This document shows, piece after piece, positions 47,044 through 56,146 of a stretch of DNA of 64,000 bases. A model generated the notes under the pieces. The model did not search any database and had not been told where the DNA came from. It saw only the letters and a list, made by a program, of their open reading frames with translations. Position 1 is the first letter of the stretch. Every line of letters starts with the position of its first letter. Both the position numbers and the translations under genes were made by a program. Where the stretch lies: contig NZ_CP089979.1 in assembly GCF_021389935.1 (NCBI RefSeq), positions 601,001 to 665,000 on the forward strand. The letters run 5' to 3'. This DNA comes from Fulvivirga ligni. Its GTDB lineage: Bacteria; Bacteroidota; Bacteroidia; Cytophagales; Cyclobacteriaceae.

Positions 47044-47559
47044 CTAGGCCGAAAAATATCGTTCTTTTAATATTCTACGGTGATGAGCCTCATGGCCTAT
47101 AATCAGATAACCTAAAGTATTCACTGACATGGCATAACCATTACAAGTACCCTCTCTCAGCAGCACCTCTTCATTAAAGCTAGAGAACAAATCAATGGTA
47201 GAAGCCCTTACATTGCCAAACTCTTCTAAAATCTGATAAAGCTTTCTATCATCTGCAAATGAAGCGTCTACATAGTCATTTTGCTCAAAACCAGGTAGAG
47301 ATGTCTTGTCGTTTCTAGCGAATGCCAGAGCTCGATAAGCAAAGATCCTTTCTGAATCTATGATATGCACCAGCATTTGCTTAATACTCCATTTTCCTTC
47401 ATCATATCTGTAGGATCCAGAAGCTTCAGGAATGGATTTTAGTAAATCCATCGTAATGTTGCCGTGATTGATTAAAGCCGGGATTAGTTTTTCGTCTTCT
47501 ATTCCAGCTATGTAGCCCTGATAAAATTCAGGTACGATTTCCAGTTTTGGTTTTGCCAT
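47044..47559 (-). CDS. DinB superfamily protein
   Basis: A 171-residue four-helix DinB_2 protein (ATG 47559; a GTG at 47577 would add six residues). Metal-binding histidines are in MLVHIIDSERIFAYR and GHEAHHRRILKERY, the family pattern of three His for a divalent metal. DinB-fold proteins include thiol transferases and stress proteins; the substrate is unknown. It lies 26 bases before dacB in the same direction. Confidence 0.88.
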   Translation of the reverse strand: MAKPKLEIVPEFYQGYIAGIEDEKLIPALINHGNITMDLLKSIPEASGSYRYDEGKWSIKQMLVHIIDSERIFAYRALAFARNDKTSLPGFEQNDYVDASFADDRKLYQILEEFGNVRASTIDLFSSFNEEVLLREGTCNGYAMSVNTLGYLIIGHEAHHRRILKERYFSA

Positions 47560-47627
47560 AAAAAAGAAGAGCTTCACCCCATACCGAAATATGAAGCAAA
47601 GCTCGATTAAGTAATATTGTTAGACTA

Positions 47628-48242
47628 TTAAGCTTCTTTCCATTTAATAGAGCAGCCTATTGCTTTTGTTTTTGATGTTTCAGGATCTTTTCCTCCCAAA
47701 AGTGCATCAATGGCGTCCTCCACATACTTTTTGTCAGCAGCATCGGCATCTCTTGAGTTGTTATCAATAGCACCAATATAAGCTACTTTAAAATCAGCGC
47801 CAGTATTTTTCAGTAAAAAAACATGTGGAGTATTAGTAGCTCCAAAAGCTTTAGCTACATCCTGATTTAGATCCTGAACATAAGCATGCTTGTAGTCATG
47901 TTTTTTAGCATATTTCACCATTTCATCAAAGCTATCTCCTGGCTGGCGGCCTGGGTCATTACTGTTAATGGCCAATACTGGAAAGCCCTTTTCTGCATAC
48001 ATGCCATGTAATTCCTTAATTCTGGAATTATAAGCTTTAGACACTGGGCAGGTATTACAGTCAAAAATCAAAATAATACCTTTGTCATCTTTATAATCAG
48101 CCAGAGAAACCATATCTCCGCTTACATTTTTTAGTTTAAAATCCTTAACGGTATCTCCTACTGAATAACCGCCATCTGTTATTGGCTTGCCTGCAAAGAA
48201 TGCGAGCAGACACAGCAATGCAAAAAGTTTAGACTTGATCAT
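47628..48242 (-). CDS. Exported peroxiredoxin-like thioredoxin-fold protein
   Basis: A 204-residue exported protein with signal peptide (to about residue 18, LLAFFAG). It has an AhpC/TSA-type thioredoxin fold: VGDTVKDFKLKNVSGDMVSLADYKDDKGIILIFDCNTCPVSKAYNSRI, where CNTCP carries a Cys-x2-Cys pair near the peroxiredoxin active site. TNTPHVFLLKN is the cis-Pro loop. It probably acts as a redox protein in the periplasm. It lies 12 bases after the TlpA-like gene. Confidence 0.86.
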   Translation of the reverse strand: MIKSKLFALLCLLAFFAGKPITDGGYSVGDTVKDFKLKNVSGDMVSLADYKDDKGIILIFDCNTCPVSKAYNSRIKELHGMYAEKGFPVLAINSNDPGRQPGDSFDEMVKYAKKHDYKHAYVQDLNQDVAKAFGATNTPHVFLLKNTGADFKVAYIGAIDNNSRDADAADKKYVEDAIDALLGGKDPETSKTKAIGCSIKWKEA

Positions 48243-48254
48243 AATTTGGTTAGT

Positions 48255-48731
48255 TTAGTTCGACAATTCTTTAATGTGCTTTTCTAATTGTTCCTTTTTA
48301 AGCTCGCCTTCTACAAACACTCTTTTTCCCGTTTCCGGATTTATAATTAAAGTGGCCGGTATTGCCCCTGACCAACTTTTATCAACTCTATCAATCCATG
48401 AATTATAATCTATCTCGTCTAAAAGCATAATGTCCATTTCCCCATAGCCCTTTCGATCCACAAATTTGTTTACCTTATCAATGGCATCAGCGTAATCAAG
48501 ACTTACTAAATGAACATCTACATTTCCTTGTGATGACAGCGTTTGGAACAAAGGCAATTCTTTCACACACGGCCCACACCAGGTAGCCCAGAAATTAATC
48601 ACCTTTACTTTTTCACCTGATTCTTTTATCAGTGCTTCCAGCTTGTCATATTTCACCACTGGCACCTCTTGTGCTTTTGCTACAGCAGCGAAACTCAAAG
48701 TAAATAGAAGAATTAACGACAGATTTTTCAT
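48255..48731 (-). CDS. TlpA-like thioredoxin family protein
   Basis: A 158-residue exported thioredoxin-fold protein: signal peptide to about residue 19 (ends AVAKA), then VINFWATWCGPCVKELPLF with the redox pair CGPC, and SGAIPATLIINPETGKR with cis-Pro. It should reduce or isomerise periplasmic disulfides. It is the first gene of a minus-strand run; its upstream gap is the candidate origin region. Confidence 0.92.
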   Translation of the reverse strand: MKNLSLILLFTLSFAAVAKAQEVPVVKYDKLEALIKESGEKVKVINFWATWCGPCVKELPLFQTLSSQGNVDVHLVSLDYADAIDKVNKFVDRKGYGEMDIMLLDEIDYNSWIDRVDKSWSGAIPATLIINPETGKRVFVEGELKKEQLEKHIKELSN

Positions 48732-49298
48732 GAGTATAAATTACGGATATTCTCCTCAAAAGTTCAAAAATTGCAAATTTGAAAATTGTACTTTTTAAAG
48801 ATTATAATTTTCAGACCATGTTGCTGCAAACTACAGCCATAACTACCTGAATAATATACTCCTAAATTAACCGTAACATATAGTTAATAGTAGAAAATAC
48901 GTACGTAGTTCTTTTTTTTGATTTACCGGAGTAAAAGTTTTAGCCACTAAAAATGAGACTATTAGAAAAATAAGGGTGTAATATTTTGCGGTAAAAAGTG
49001 AGCTAGAAAGCAATGGCAGAAGTGCCCTGATTATACAAAATCAAGAATCCGAAAAGTCAATGAAAAGTTTTCCACAAAATCGATAACTTATCCACATTAT
49101 CCACAGGTTAATACATAACTTATTGAAAAACAATTAGTTACGTATCAATCATTTAATGTTCACTTTGTGGACAACTAAAACCGAAAAAACAAAAGGACGC
49201 GAAAATAGGAAAAACAATAAACAATACAAGCCTAATTTACAGAAACAAAAATCTTTTTTTTCTTGCATGTTAAATGTAAGGTTAATCAGTTTAGTGAT
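48732..49298. other. oriC: 567-base gene-free region with DnaA-box cluster, candidate oriC
   Basis: Two perfect DnaA boxes TTATCCACA lie end to end at 49088-49096 and 49097-49105. TTTTCCACA (49068-49076) has one mismatch, and TTGTCCACA lies on the minus strand at 49166-49174. The four are within 107 bases, and AT-rich sequence that could unwind (about 49107-49165) lies between the pair and the last box. The gap is far longer than a promoter for the TlpA gene needs, and no ORF was found in it. No dnaA, dnaN, gidA or parAB lies nearby, but Bacteroidota origins are often far from dnaA. A DnaA-regulated or titration site is the alternative. Confidence 0.6.
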
Positions 49299-51074
49299 TT
49301 ACTCCTGATTATGCCTAATTAGCTTCTTTCGGTAGGTATTGAAGATTCTGGACTTAGACAAAAAGCCTACGTACTTACCATTATCAATCACGGGAAGGTT
49401 CCAGGCCCCAGATAGCTCAAACTTGCGCATTACTGATTGCATATTTTCATGAGAGCTAATGTATGCCGGTGGGCTATGCATGTAGGTTTTAACTATGGTG
49501 GACTTCTGCTTATCCTGATCAAACATGATATTTCTTATATCATCTAGTGTTACTACGCCCAGCAGTTCTTGCTTTTCATTGACCACTGGAAATATGTTTC
49601 TTTTGGATATGCGAACGAGGTTTACCAACTCACCCAAGGTGGCGTGAGGATCAATCTTCAGAAGGTCTTTCTCTATGATCTTAGTCAGATCTATAAGCGA
49701 TAGTACCTGCTTATCTTTATCATACTGAATGAGATCTCCACTTTCGATCAGGTGCTTGGTGTAAAGCGAATGTTTTTCAAAGAATGAACTTGTACTAAAG
49801 GAGATGGCAGACACCAGCATCAGCGGAACGAACAGCTCGTAGCCACTGGTTATTTCTGCTATTAAGAATATAGCTGTTAGTGGCGCATGAAGTACCCCAC
49901 TCATCACGCCACACATGCCTACTAAGGTAAAATTACTGGTACTTGTATTTCCCCAGGTAATCACGTTAAGCATGGCAGCAAACAAATAACCTGTTACACC
50001 ACCCAGAAATAGTGAAGGAGCAAATATACCACCACTACCACCGGAACCGATGGTGAGCGCTGATGCTACGGGCTTAATTAGAATAACTCCGAGAATAAAT
50101 AAGAAAATGGCGATTACGTTATCTATCTCTGAAAAGAATAAACTGGTATCTAAAATTTCCAGCTCTTTACCGGCCAATAAAAGTTTAATGGTGTTATAAC
50201 CTTCACCATATATTGGAGGAAATAGAAATATGATTACTCCTAATAACACCCCACCTACCAGTGCCCTACCAAAATAGTTTTTCACTCTTTTTATAAGCGC
50301 CTCTACTTTATAGGTTACTCTGGTAAAATATACAGAGACCAAGCCGCTGATTACCCCCAACAAAATATAATATGGCGTGTCTGACGCCTTAAAGCTATCC
50401 ACCAGCTTGAATGAGAATAGCACATCATCACCTAATAATGTAATGGAAACCAATGTTCCTGACACAGAGGCTATGAGCAGCGGAATAAACATAGCAATGG
50501 TAACATCTGCCAGAATTACTTCCATGCTGAATATTACTCCCGCTACTGGGGAGTTAAATATCGCAGATACAGCTCCGGCTGCACCACAGCCTATAAGCAA
50601 ACTCCGCTTTTTGGCATTCATGTGCATGAAGCGGCCTACATTGGAACCTATGGCCGAACCCGTAACTACTATAGGAGCCTCCAAACCTACTGAACCACCA
50701 AAACCAACAGTGATAGCACTGGTAATCATCCTGGAAAACATCTTTGTTCTCTTAATCAGGGCGGAGTTTTTAGAAATGTCATAAAGAATTTGGGTAATAC
50801 CATGACCCATTTTCTCCTTGATAAAGTAATTAGTAAGAGCAACGGTGAGTAAGAGACCAATAAGAGGGAAGCCTATATAATAATAGTTTTCATCTTGCTT
50901 GTTGAAATGCCCCGTTAATTGGTGTTGAATGAAGTGAACAGTCTCTTTTAGCGAAACGGCAGCAATACCAGAAATAAGCCCAATAACTCCCGATAAGATT
51001 AGAACAAAATTTTTATTGCTTATATGTTTTATTCGCCAGACTAAAAATTTAACTAACGGGCTTTCGTGTTTCAC
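49299..51074 (-). CDS. ClC-type chloride channel/transporter with CBS domains
   Basis: A 591-residue ClC protein. I choose GTG 51074 because a good AGGAG site lies 8 bases upstream; TTG 51080 is possible but too close to it. About 10-11 membrane helices cover residues 20-430; GGSVGLEAPIV has the gating Glu, GSGGSGGIFAPSLFLGG is the anion filter region. Two CBS domains (about 460-590: LGVVTLDDI and VGFLSKSRIF) form a cytosolic regulatory tail. It carries chloride, fluoride or nitrate, probably in exchange for protons. It has its own promoter at 51100-51127. Confidence 0.93.
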   Translation of the reverse strand: MKHESPLVKFLVWRIKHISNKNFVLILSGVIGLISGIAAVSLKETVHFIQHQLTGHFNKQDENYYYIGFPLIGLLLTVALTNYFIKEKMGHGITQILYDISKNSALIKRTKMFSRMITSAITVGFGGSVGLEAPIVVTGSAIGSNVGRFMHMNAKKRSLLIGCGAAGAVSAIFNSPVAGVIFSMEVILADVTIAMFIPLLIASVSGTLVSITLLGDDVLFSFKLVDSFKASDTPYYILLGVISGLVSVYFTRVTYKVEALIKRVKNYFGRALVGGVLLGVIIFLFPPIYGEGYNTIKLLLAGKELEILDTSLFFSEIDNVIAIFLFILGVILIKPVASALTIGSGGSGGIFAPSLFLGGVTGYLFAAMLNVITWGNTSTSNFTLVGMCGVMSGVLHAPLTAIFLIAEITSGYELFVPLMLVSAISFSTSSFFEKHSLYTKHLIESGDLIQYDKDKQVLSLIDLTKIIEKDLLKIDPHATLGELVNLVRISKRNIFPVVNEKQELLGVVTLDDIRNIMFDQDKQKSTIVKTYMHSPPAYISSHENMQSVMRKFELSGAWNLPVIDNGKYVGFLSKSRIFNTYRKKLIRHNQE

Positions 51075-51099
51075 ATTCAATTCTCCTATAAATAAGTTG

Positions 51100-51127
51100 C
51101 AAAGTTAGAACAATAGCCTGTAATCAA
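51100..51127 (-). promoter_or_regulatory. Promoter of the ClC gene
   Basis: On the minus strand, TAACTTTG (51107-51100) is an exact Bacteroidota -7 element. A TTG at 51127-51125 lies 17 bases further upstream as -33. An AGGAG site follows at about 51086-51082, next to the start codons. Confidence 0.65.
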
Positions 51128-51212
51128 TAATTTTAATGCATTAAAATGAGTATTTTATAAAGATTAAAATTAAGGGACCGCAAAGGCCTTAAACATTATT
51201 AATTAACATGAT

Positions 51213-51605
51213 ATGAAAGAATTCTTGCAAATAAAAGAGAGCTGCCTGTATATCAGAGATCTGGAGAAAGCTAAAAGCTTTTATCATGATAAATTAGGCT
51301 TAGAAATTATCATGTATGAAGAGGGTAAGCATATCTTTTTCAGGGCTGGTACCTCCGTATTATTATGCTTCAATCCAAAGGATAGTAAGTTTAAGAAATC
51401 ACCTCCACCACACTATGCCGAGGGAAATCAACACTTTGCTTTTGAAGTAGACACCCAAGATTACGAGAATGTTAAGCGCCAGATCGCCAATTTAGGTATT
51501 GAGATTACTGATATGATGGTATGGAAAAGTGGTCAGGAATCATTTTATTTTAATGATCCCGAAAATAATGTATTAGAGGTAGTGCCAGTTGGCGTTTGGG
51601 ATTAA
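51213..51605 (+). CDS. VOC family protein (glyoxalase/bleomycin-resistance fold)
   Basis: A 130-residue vicinal-oxygen-chelate protein: SCLYIRDLEKAKSFYHDKLGLEIIMYEEGKHIFFRAG and FAFEVDTQDYENVKRQIANLGIEI, ending SFYFNDPENNVLEVV, which is the metal-binding Glu region. Family members are lyases, dioxygenases or antibiotic-binding proteins; the substrate here is unknown. It converges on the next gene with a 4-base shared stop. Confidence 0.88.
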   Translation: MKEFLQIKESCLYIRDLEKAKSFYHDKLGLEIIMYEEGKHIFFRAGTSVLLCFNPKDSKFKKSPPPHYAEGNQHFAFEVDTQDYENVKRQIANLGIEITDMMVWKSGQESFYFNDPENNVLEVVPVGVWD

Positions 51606-51865
51606 CTTACTAATCGAGGGATAACTTTCTTCACCACTGAAGTGCCTTCATCAGACTTGGTAGAGCCTGTAGGCTGAGCATATGAGTTATAGAACCAGTC
51701 TTGGTAGTCTCGGTATTGCACACAATCACGCATTATTCCTGAAGGGGTCATAATTTTAATCATAACACCAGGATTAAGCCATTGCTGGATCGCTTCACGC
51801 TGTGCTTCTGGAAGCTCCCCCACTCTAACGTAATCTATTCCCTTGTATGTAGTAGCATCTATCAT
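51602..51865 (-). CDS. Small protein, function unknown
   Basis: An 87-residue protein with no signal or membrane segment. It reads MIDATTYKGIDYVRVGELPEAQREAIQQWLNPGVMIKIMTPSG, then DCVQYRDYQDWFYNSYA, and ends in a polar tail. It is not recognised. Its coding bias looks like neighbours, and the initial ATG is clear. Its stop shares the TTAA palindrome with the converging VOC gene. Confidence 0.65.
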   Translation of the reverse strand: MIDATTYKGIDYVRVGELPEAQREAIQQWLNPGVMIKIMTPSGIMRDCVQYRDYQDWFYNSYAQPTGSTKSDEGTSVVKKVIPRLVS

Positions 51866-52096
51866 CCGTCCGCCTTTGTATTAAGTTAACAAGTTTTCAC
51901 CAAAAACCATACTAATTCAGCATCTGGCTAATCACCTTTTCGGGTACTAAGTTGCTTTAGAAAACAGTGTGTTCCCAAGAAAGTTTTATTAATTATAGAT
52001 TAAATTTTAAGATCATCAATAAATCCTCTTGATAACCAATGCATTACTACATTATTACTTCAGGTGAAAAAATTCAAATTTTCTGAATATTTTGGG

Positions 52097-53630
52097 TCAT
52101 CTTCTAAATTTAAGTACGTAGGTATCAGGGTATTGAAGTCTATGGGCTTGCTGAAAACGCTCAGGATGTTTCCTTACGGCTGGCAGCAAGTATCGGAATG
52201 TATTGCCATATACCTGGTCAATTACCACATAATCTACCTCTCTTTCTTCAAGATCTTTAATGAGAGCTTCAGGATCCTGTTCAAATTTATAGCGCAGGGT
52301 GTAGGAGTCTGAGTAGAGATAAAAAAGCATAGGCTTACCACAGGCCACCGTCACTTTCTCTTTACTGTTTTTCTTTATCCAGTCGGCAGCGGCAAAATAA
52401 TTTTTCCAGGCTGGTGAAATGGCCGCCTTGGCATCGTCATGTATTTTATTAATGGGAGAAAAACAGAACAACACTAAAATAGCCAAATACAACGGCTGAG
52501 GTGAAGCTTGCTTTTTCACTCCTTTCGCCACCAACGAATACAGGGAAAAGAGAGCATTTACAAAGCAAAGGATAAGAATAGGAATAATTGGAACAATGAA
52601 TCTAACCCCGATCCATACGTCTGGCCATAGCATAAGAATGGCAAAATTACCTAATAAATAACCGGCTATTAGCCATCTGTATTTTGGCAATGACCACACA
52701 CCGTAAATAATGAGACCAATCATAACTACACCGAAAAACCAAAGGCCTCCGATAGCTTCTGCCTGATAATCAGGAGTTCTTACAGGGAATACTGAACTTG
52801 GTATTTCCAGGGTTATGTATCTGGAAAAATTAGTCAAAAATCGATCTACAAAATCTCCAAAACCTGCCTGCCCTAAAGCTGGCTGATATGGGTTGATCAT
52901 TGTAAGCTGTTTGGTGTATGATCCTCCCCCCTAAGCTTTGACCACGGATAAACCATGGCAAAAAGCCAACTACAAATGCTGCAAAATATGTGATTAGATA
53001 TTTCCAATGTCTTCCAATAAGGAAAAATAGAATATATGCCCCTAATATAGCCACCCCCAGCGATCGGATATAATAAGCAAATATCATTGCCAGAATAGAT
53101 ATAATCAGGTGAGGGCTCTTTAATGAAAATTTCTCCAGGTCTATTTTGGTGAAACTATAGAACGAAAGTAAGCTGATGCAGAAGAAAGGCACCTCTGACA
53201 TCATAATACTACCGTAGAACAGCAAATGCGCATTTAAGGTGGCTAGCAAAGTCACTACAAAGCTGAACGCATAGTTCTCGGTTAACCTTCCTAAAAATTC
53301 AAATAGCAGCCAAAGGCCAAATAGGAGCAATACCCCGTTAAATACTTTTATAAAAGTGAAACTGTCACTTACCAGCATGAGTACACTTATAATAGCCGGG
53401 TACCCTGGAGGATAGTGATTATTTGGAGTGGCCTCTTTACGGGTGATATTCACATAACCCTCACCTTGAGAAAGAGCCTTGCCCAGCATATAATATGATG
53501 CATTATCTCCTAGCATGGCTACCTTATCATCAAAGGTGTATGAGTAGGCTACGAGAAATGTAATTAATAGAATACCGAGATAGATAAACTTTTGCTTGCT
53601 GCTTTTTTTAAGCAATACTGGCTCTGTCAT
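52097..53630 (-). pseudogene. Membrane glycosyltransferase (ArnT/GT39-like) interrupted by one-base frameshift
   Basis: Two overlapping frames, 53630 down to 52830 (266 aa) and 52900 down to 52097 (267 aa), together give one membrane glycosyltransferase of the ArnT/GT39 type with about ten helices. The first half has the N-terminal DNASYYMLGKALSQGEGYV, where Asp-Asn lies in the first periplasmic loop; the second half has the C-terminal helices and a nucleotide-sugar-independent tail. The join is a G6 run on the minus strand (52931-52926). Deleting one G restores the continuous reading LGGGSYTKQLTMINPYQP. It may be a pseudogene, a phase-variable gene or a sequencing error. Confidence 0.75.
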
Positions 53631-53753
53631 GCGTTTGGTTGATTGTGGTTTTATTAGGTATTGACCTCATTTTATTCCAATACCCAAAATAATTTCTAAA
53701 TTAACACTATTCCAAACTTGAATATAAACTTCAGTACATAATATCTTCTAATC

Positions 53754-54653
53754 ATGAAATACGCTATAGAATTACTATTGTCTCTTGTAATCACTTTAGC
53801 CTTTATATCATGCCATAGTGATCCATCTAAATATGACTTTAACGAGCCCTCGCCTGAATTCAAGGAGCACTGGTTTGACGGAAAAGCAGAGGTAGCTGTA
53901 TATAACCTTAGCCAATCCAGGTATGGTGAAGAAAGAAAAGGAAAGGCTACTTTAATATTCGTAACTGAGCCCTTTTCTCGCTACAAGCAAGTGAAAATAG
54001 ATCATGCGGAGGATGCCGGCAATGACAAGGTGAATGTGATGAAGCTCAATTTCGTGAAGAAATTTACAACAGGAGTTTACCCATACTCAATGATGCTTTC
54101 GGCCTTCACACCAGTAGAATTACAAAAAGATAGCTCCACCTTTAAAGTATCCATGAGCAGCCAGGAATGGTGCGGCCATACGTTCGCACAGCTAAATCTT
54201 AACCATGATAAGTACAAAGTATCTTTATTCTCATATTTCGAAACCGAAGGTGATGAACAGGTTGAAACTAAAAAAGTGATGCTGGAAGATGAAGTTTGGA
54301 GCAGAATACGAATTGATTACGAATCGCTGCCGCAAGGCGAATTTGAAATGTTGCCTGGGCTTTTTTACACCCGGCTACAGCACAAGCCATTAGAACCTGA
54401 AGTGGTGAATGCAAGCTTAATTAAAGATGCCAACAGCGGCCTTTATAAATTAGAATTTGAAGGCAGAACTTTGGAGATAGTTTTTAACCTTAAGTTTCCT
54501 CATGAAATAACGGCCTGGAAGGAGACGTTTGTAGGTAGAGGTGGGAAGCAATATACAACCTCTGCCCAGCTAGACCGTAAACTATTCATTGACTACTGGA
54601 CTAAAAACCACAATCAAGATGCCTATTTGCGGGATTCACTGAATTTAAACTAA
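53754..54653 (+). CDS. Lipoprotein, function unknown
   Basis: A 299-residue lipoprotein with lipobox FISC (Cys20). The body is strand-rich: LIFVTEPFSRYKQVKID, LNFVKKFTTGVYPYSMMLSAF, SSQEWCGHTFAQLNL and WSRIRIDYESLPQGEFEMLPGLFYTRLQHK. Similar Bacteroidota proteins are often labelled septum formation inhibitor Maf, but no Maf nucleotide-pyrophosphatase motif is present, so that label should be avoided. It lies 9 bases before a class-V PLP enzyme gene and may be in its operon. Confidence 0.75.
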   Translation: MKYAIELLLSLVITLAFISCHSDPSKYDFNEPSPEFKEHWFDGKAEVAVYNLSQSRYGEERKGKATLIFVTEPFSRYKQVKIDHAEDAGNDKVNVMKLNFVKKFTTGVYPYSMMLSAFTPVELQKDSSTFKVSMSSQEWCGHTFAQLNLNHDKYKVSLFSYFETEGDEQVETKKVMLEDEVWSRIRIDYESLPQGEFEMLPGLFYTRLQHKPLEPEVVNASLIKDANSGLYKLEFEGRTLEIVFNLKFPHEITAWKETFVGRGGKQYTTSAQLDRKLFIDYWTKNHNQDAYLRDSLNLN

Positions 54654-54662
54654 TCAACCTTT

Positions 54663-55811
54663 ATGTTCGAAAATACCAAAGCCGAGTTTTCACTTCCTGA
54701 CAATGAAATTTTTCTCAACTGCGCTTATATGTCTCCGCTACTGAAATGTGTAGAAGAGGCCGGCATGAAGGGAATAATGAAAAAGCGAAATCCCGCTAGT
54801 ATTAGCGTCGATGATTTTTTTGAAGACTCAGCACTCCTTCGCAGAGAATTCGCCAGGTTGATAGGTGCTGACAACCCCAATAGGATAGTTACCATTCCAT
54901 CCGTAAGTTATGCCATATCTACAGTGGCTAATAATATACCTTTAAAACCAAAAAATAATATTGTAGTAGCTGCACAGCAATTTCCCAGCAACTATTATCC
55001 GTGGGAAAAGATTTGCAGCCATGGCCAAGCCATTTTAAAAGTGGTTAGTCCGGATGAAGGTAGCAATAGAGGAAAAAGTTGGAATAAAAATCTTCTTGAG
55101 GCCATTGATTCTAACACTAAAGTGGTGGCGCTGGGCCATATTCATTGGGCTGATGGCACCCTGTTCGACTTAAAAGCAATAAGAGAGAAAAGCAGAGAGG
55201 TGGGTGCAGTGCTCATTATAGACGGCACTCAATCTGTGGGCGCTTTGCCTTTAGATATAAAAGAACTACAGCCAGATGCACTGATATGTGCTGGTTACAA
55301 ATGGCTTCTAGGTCCATATTCTATTGGTGTAGCCTATTTCGGACCATACTTCGACAACGGATCACCTTTGGAGGAAAGCTGGATAAATAGAGAAAACAGC
55401 GAAAACTTCTCAGACCTTGTAAATTACAGATCTGGATATCAGCCCGGATCATTAAGGTATGAAGTGGGTGAACATAGTAATTTCGTGCTCCTTCCTATGA
55501 TGCTGGAGGCCATAAAAAAGCTAAATGAATGGGGCGTTTCGAATATTCAGGAGCACTGCCATAATATCTCCAAAGATGCACTTTTAAGGCTGGAAGGATC
55601 TAAGTTTTATACAGAGCACGCCGAATTTAGAGCAGCACATATGTTTGGCATCAAGTGTAGAGAAGAACTAGATAGTGAGTTACTAAGCAAAAAACTAAAA
55701 GAAAATCAGATCAGCGTATCAATGAGGGGCAATGCCATAAGAATAGCACCTCATGTATTTAATACTAAGGCCGACATTGAAACACTGATAGATCTCCTGT
55801 TAGAATTTTAA
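54663..55811 (+). CDS. Class-V aminotransferase-fold PLP enzyme, second copy
   Basis: A 382-residue fold-type I PLP enzyme. The Schiff-base lysine is in ICAGYKWLLGPYSIGVAYF (Lys213), with cofactor contacts Asp187 and Gln190 (LIIDGTQSVG). It is distantly like the enzyme at 27834 and, like it, lacks an obvious cysteine-desulfurase Cys loop. Activity could be an aminotransferase, epimerase or lyase. The start is 9 bases after the lipoprotein gene. It converges on a small membrane-protein gene with 4 shared bases. Confidence 0.8.
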   Translation: MFENTKAEFSLPDNEIFLNCAYMSPLLKCVEEAGMKGIMKKRNPASISVDDFFEDSALLRREFARLIGADNPNRIVTIPSVSYAISTVANNIPLKPKNNIVVAAQQFPSNYYPWEKICSHGQAILKVVSPDEGSNRGKSWNKNLLEAIDSNTKVVALGHIHWADGTLFDLKAIREKSREVGAVLIIDGTQSVGALPLDIKELQPDALICAGYKWLLGPYSIGVAYFGPYFDNGSPLEESWINRENSENFSDLVNYRSGYQPGSLRYEVGEHSNFVLLPMMLEAIKKLNEWGVSNIQEHCHNISKDALLRLEGSKFYTEHAEFRAAHMFGIKCREELDSELLSKKLKENQISVSMRGNAIRIAPHVFNTKADIETLIDLLLEF

Positions 55812-55996
55812 GCAATTTCATCTGTATCCTTTTTCCTCTTCAATATACCTATACCAGAGAAAAAGAATATTAGTCCCAGGATAGCCATTGCCCACGGACT
55901 AAGTGCTACTATATTACTTCCAAATATTCCCAGCACACCAAGTATGAGCCCGATAATGCCGACAATGGTAAGAACTAGTGCAAGATATTTAATCAT
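55808..55996 (-). CDS. Small two-helix membrane protein
   Basis: A 62-residue protein with two membrane helices (YLALVLTIVGIIGLILGVLGIF and LSPWAMAILGLIFFFSGIGIL) and a short basic/acidic tail. It resembles small conserved Bacteroidota membrane proteins of unknown function. ATG 55996 is clear. It converges on the PLP enzyme with overlapping stop codons. Confidence 0.6.
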   Translation of the reverse strand: MIKYLALVLTIVGIIGLILGVLGIFGSNIVALSPWAMAILGLIFFFSGIGILKRKKDTDEIA

Positions 55997-56146
55997 AGTT
56001 ATTTGGCTTTGGTTTACCCAATCATGACAAATACTATTCCTACAAACTAATTATTGATCCAATGCGTTGAAAGTTTAAAAAAAGGCTGAGTTTTGAGAAG
56101 AAGATACTCAAAATACTGTTATAATCGAGGTAATAATTCCACACCT

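Noticed and set aside
50377-50784. 135-codon plus-strand frame inside the ClC gene
   Set aside because: Antisense shadow of membrane-helix codons, no start context and no domain.
52097-52900. Two separate glycosyltransferase genes instead of one
   Set aside because: The two frames overlap at a G6 tract and together give one protein with the usual length and helix order, so a frameshift is more likely than two genes.
52926-52931. Programmed ribosomal frameshift at the G6 run
   Set aside because: No classical slippery heptamer or downstream structure is evident; polymerase slippage, mutation or sequencing error explain it more simply.
53754-54653. Maf-type septum inhibitor label for this lipoprotein
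   Set aside because: No Maf nucleotide pyrophosphatase motif is visible and a lipobox makes it an envelope protein.
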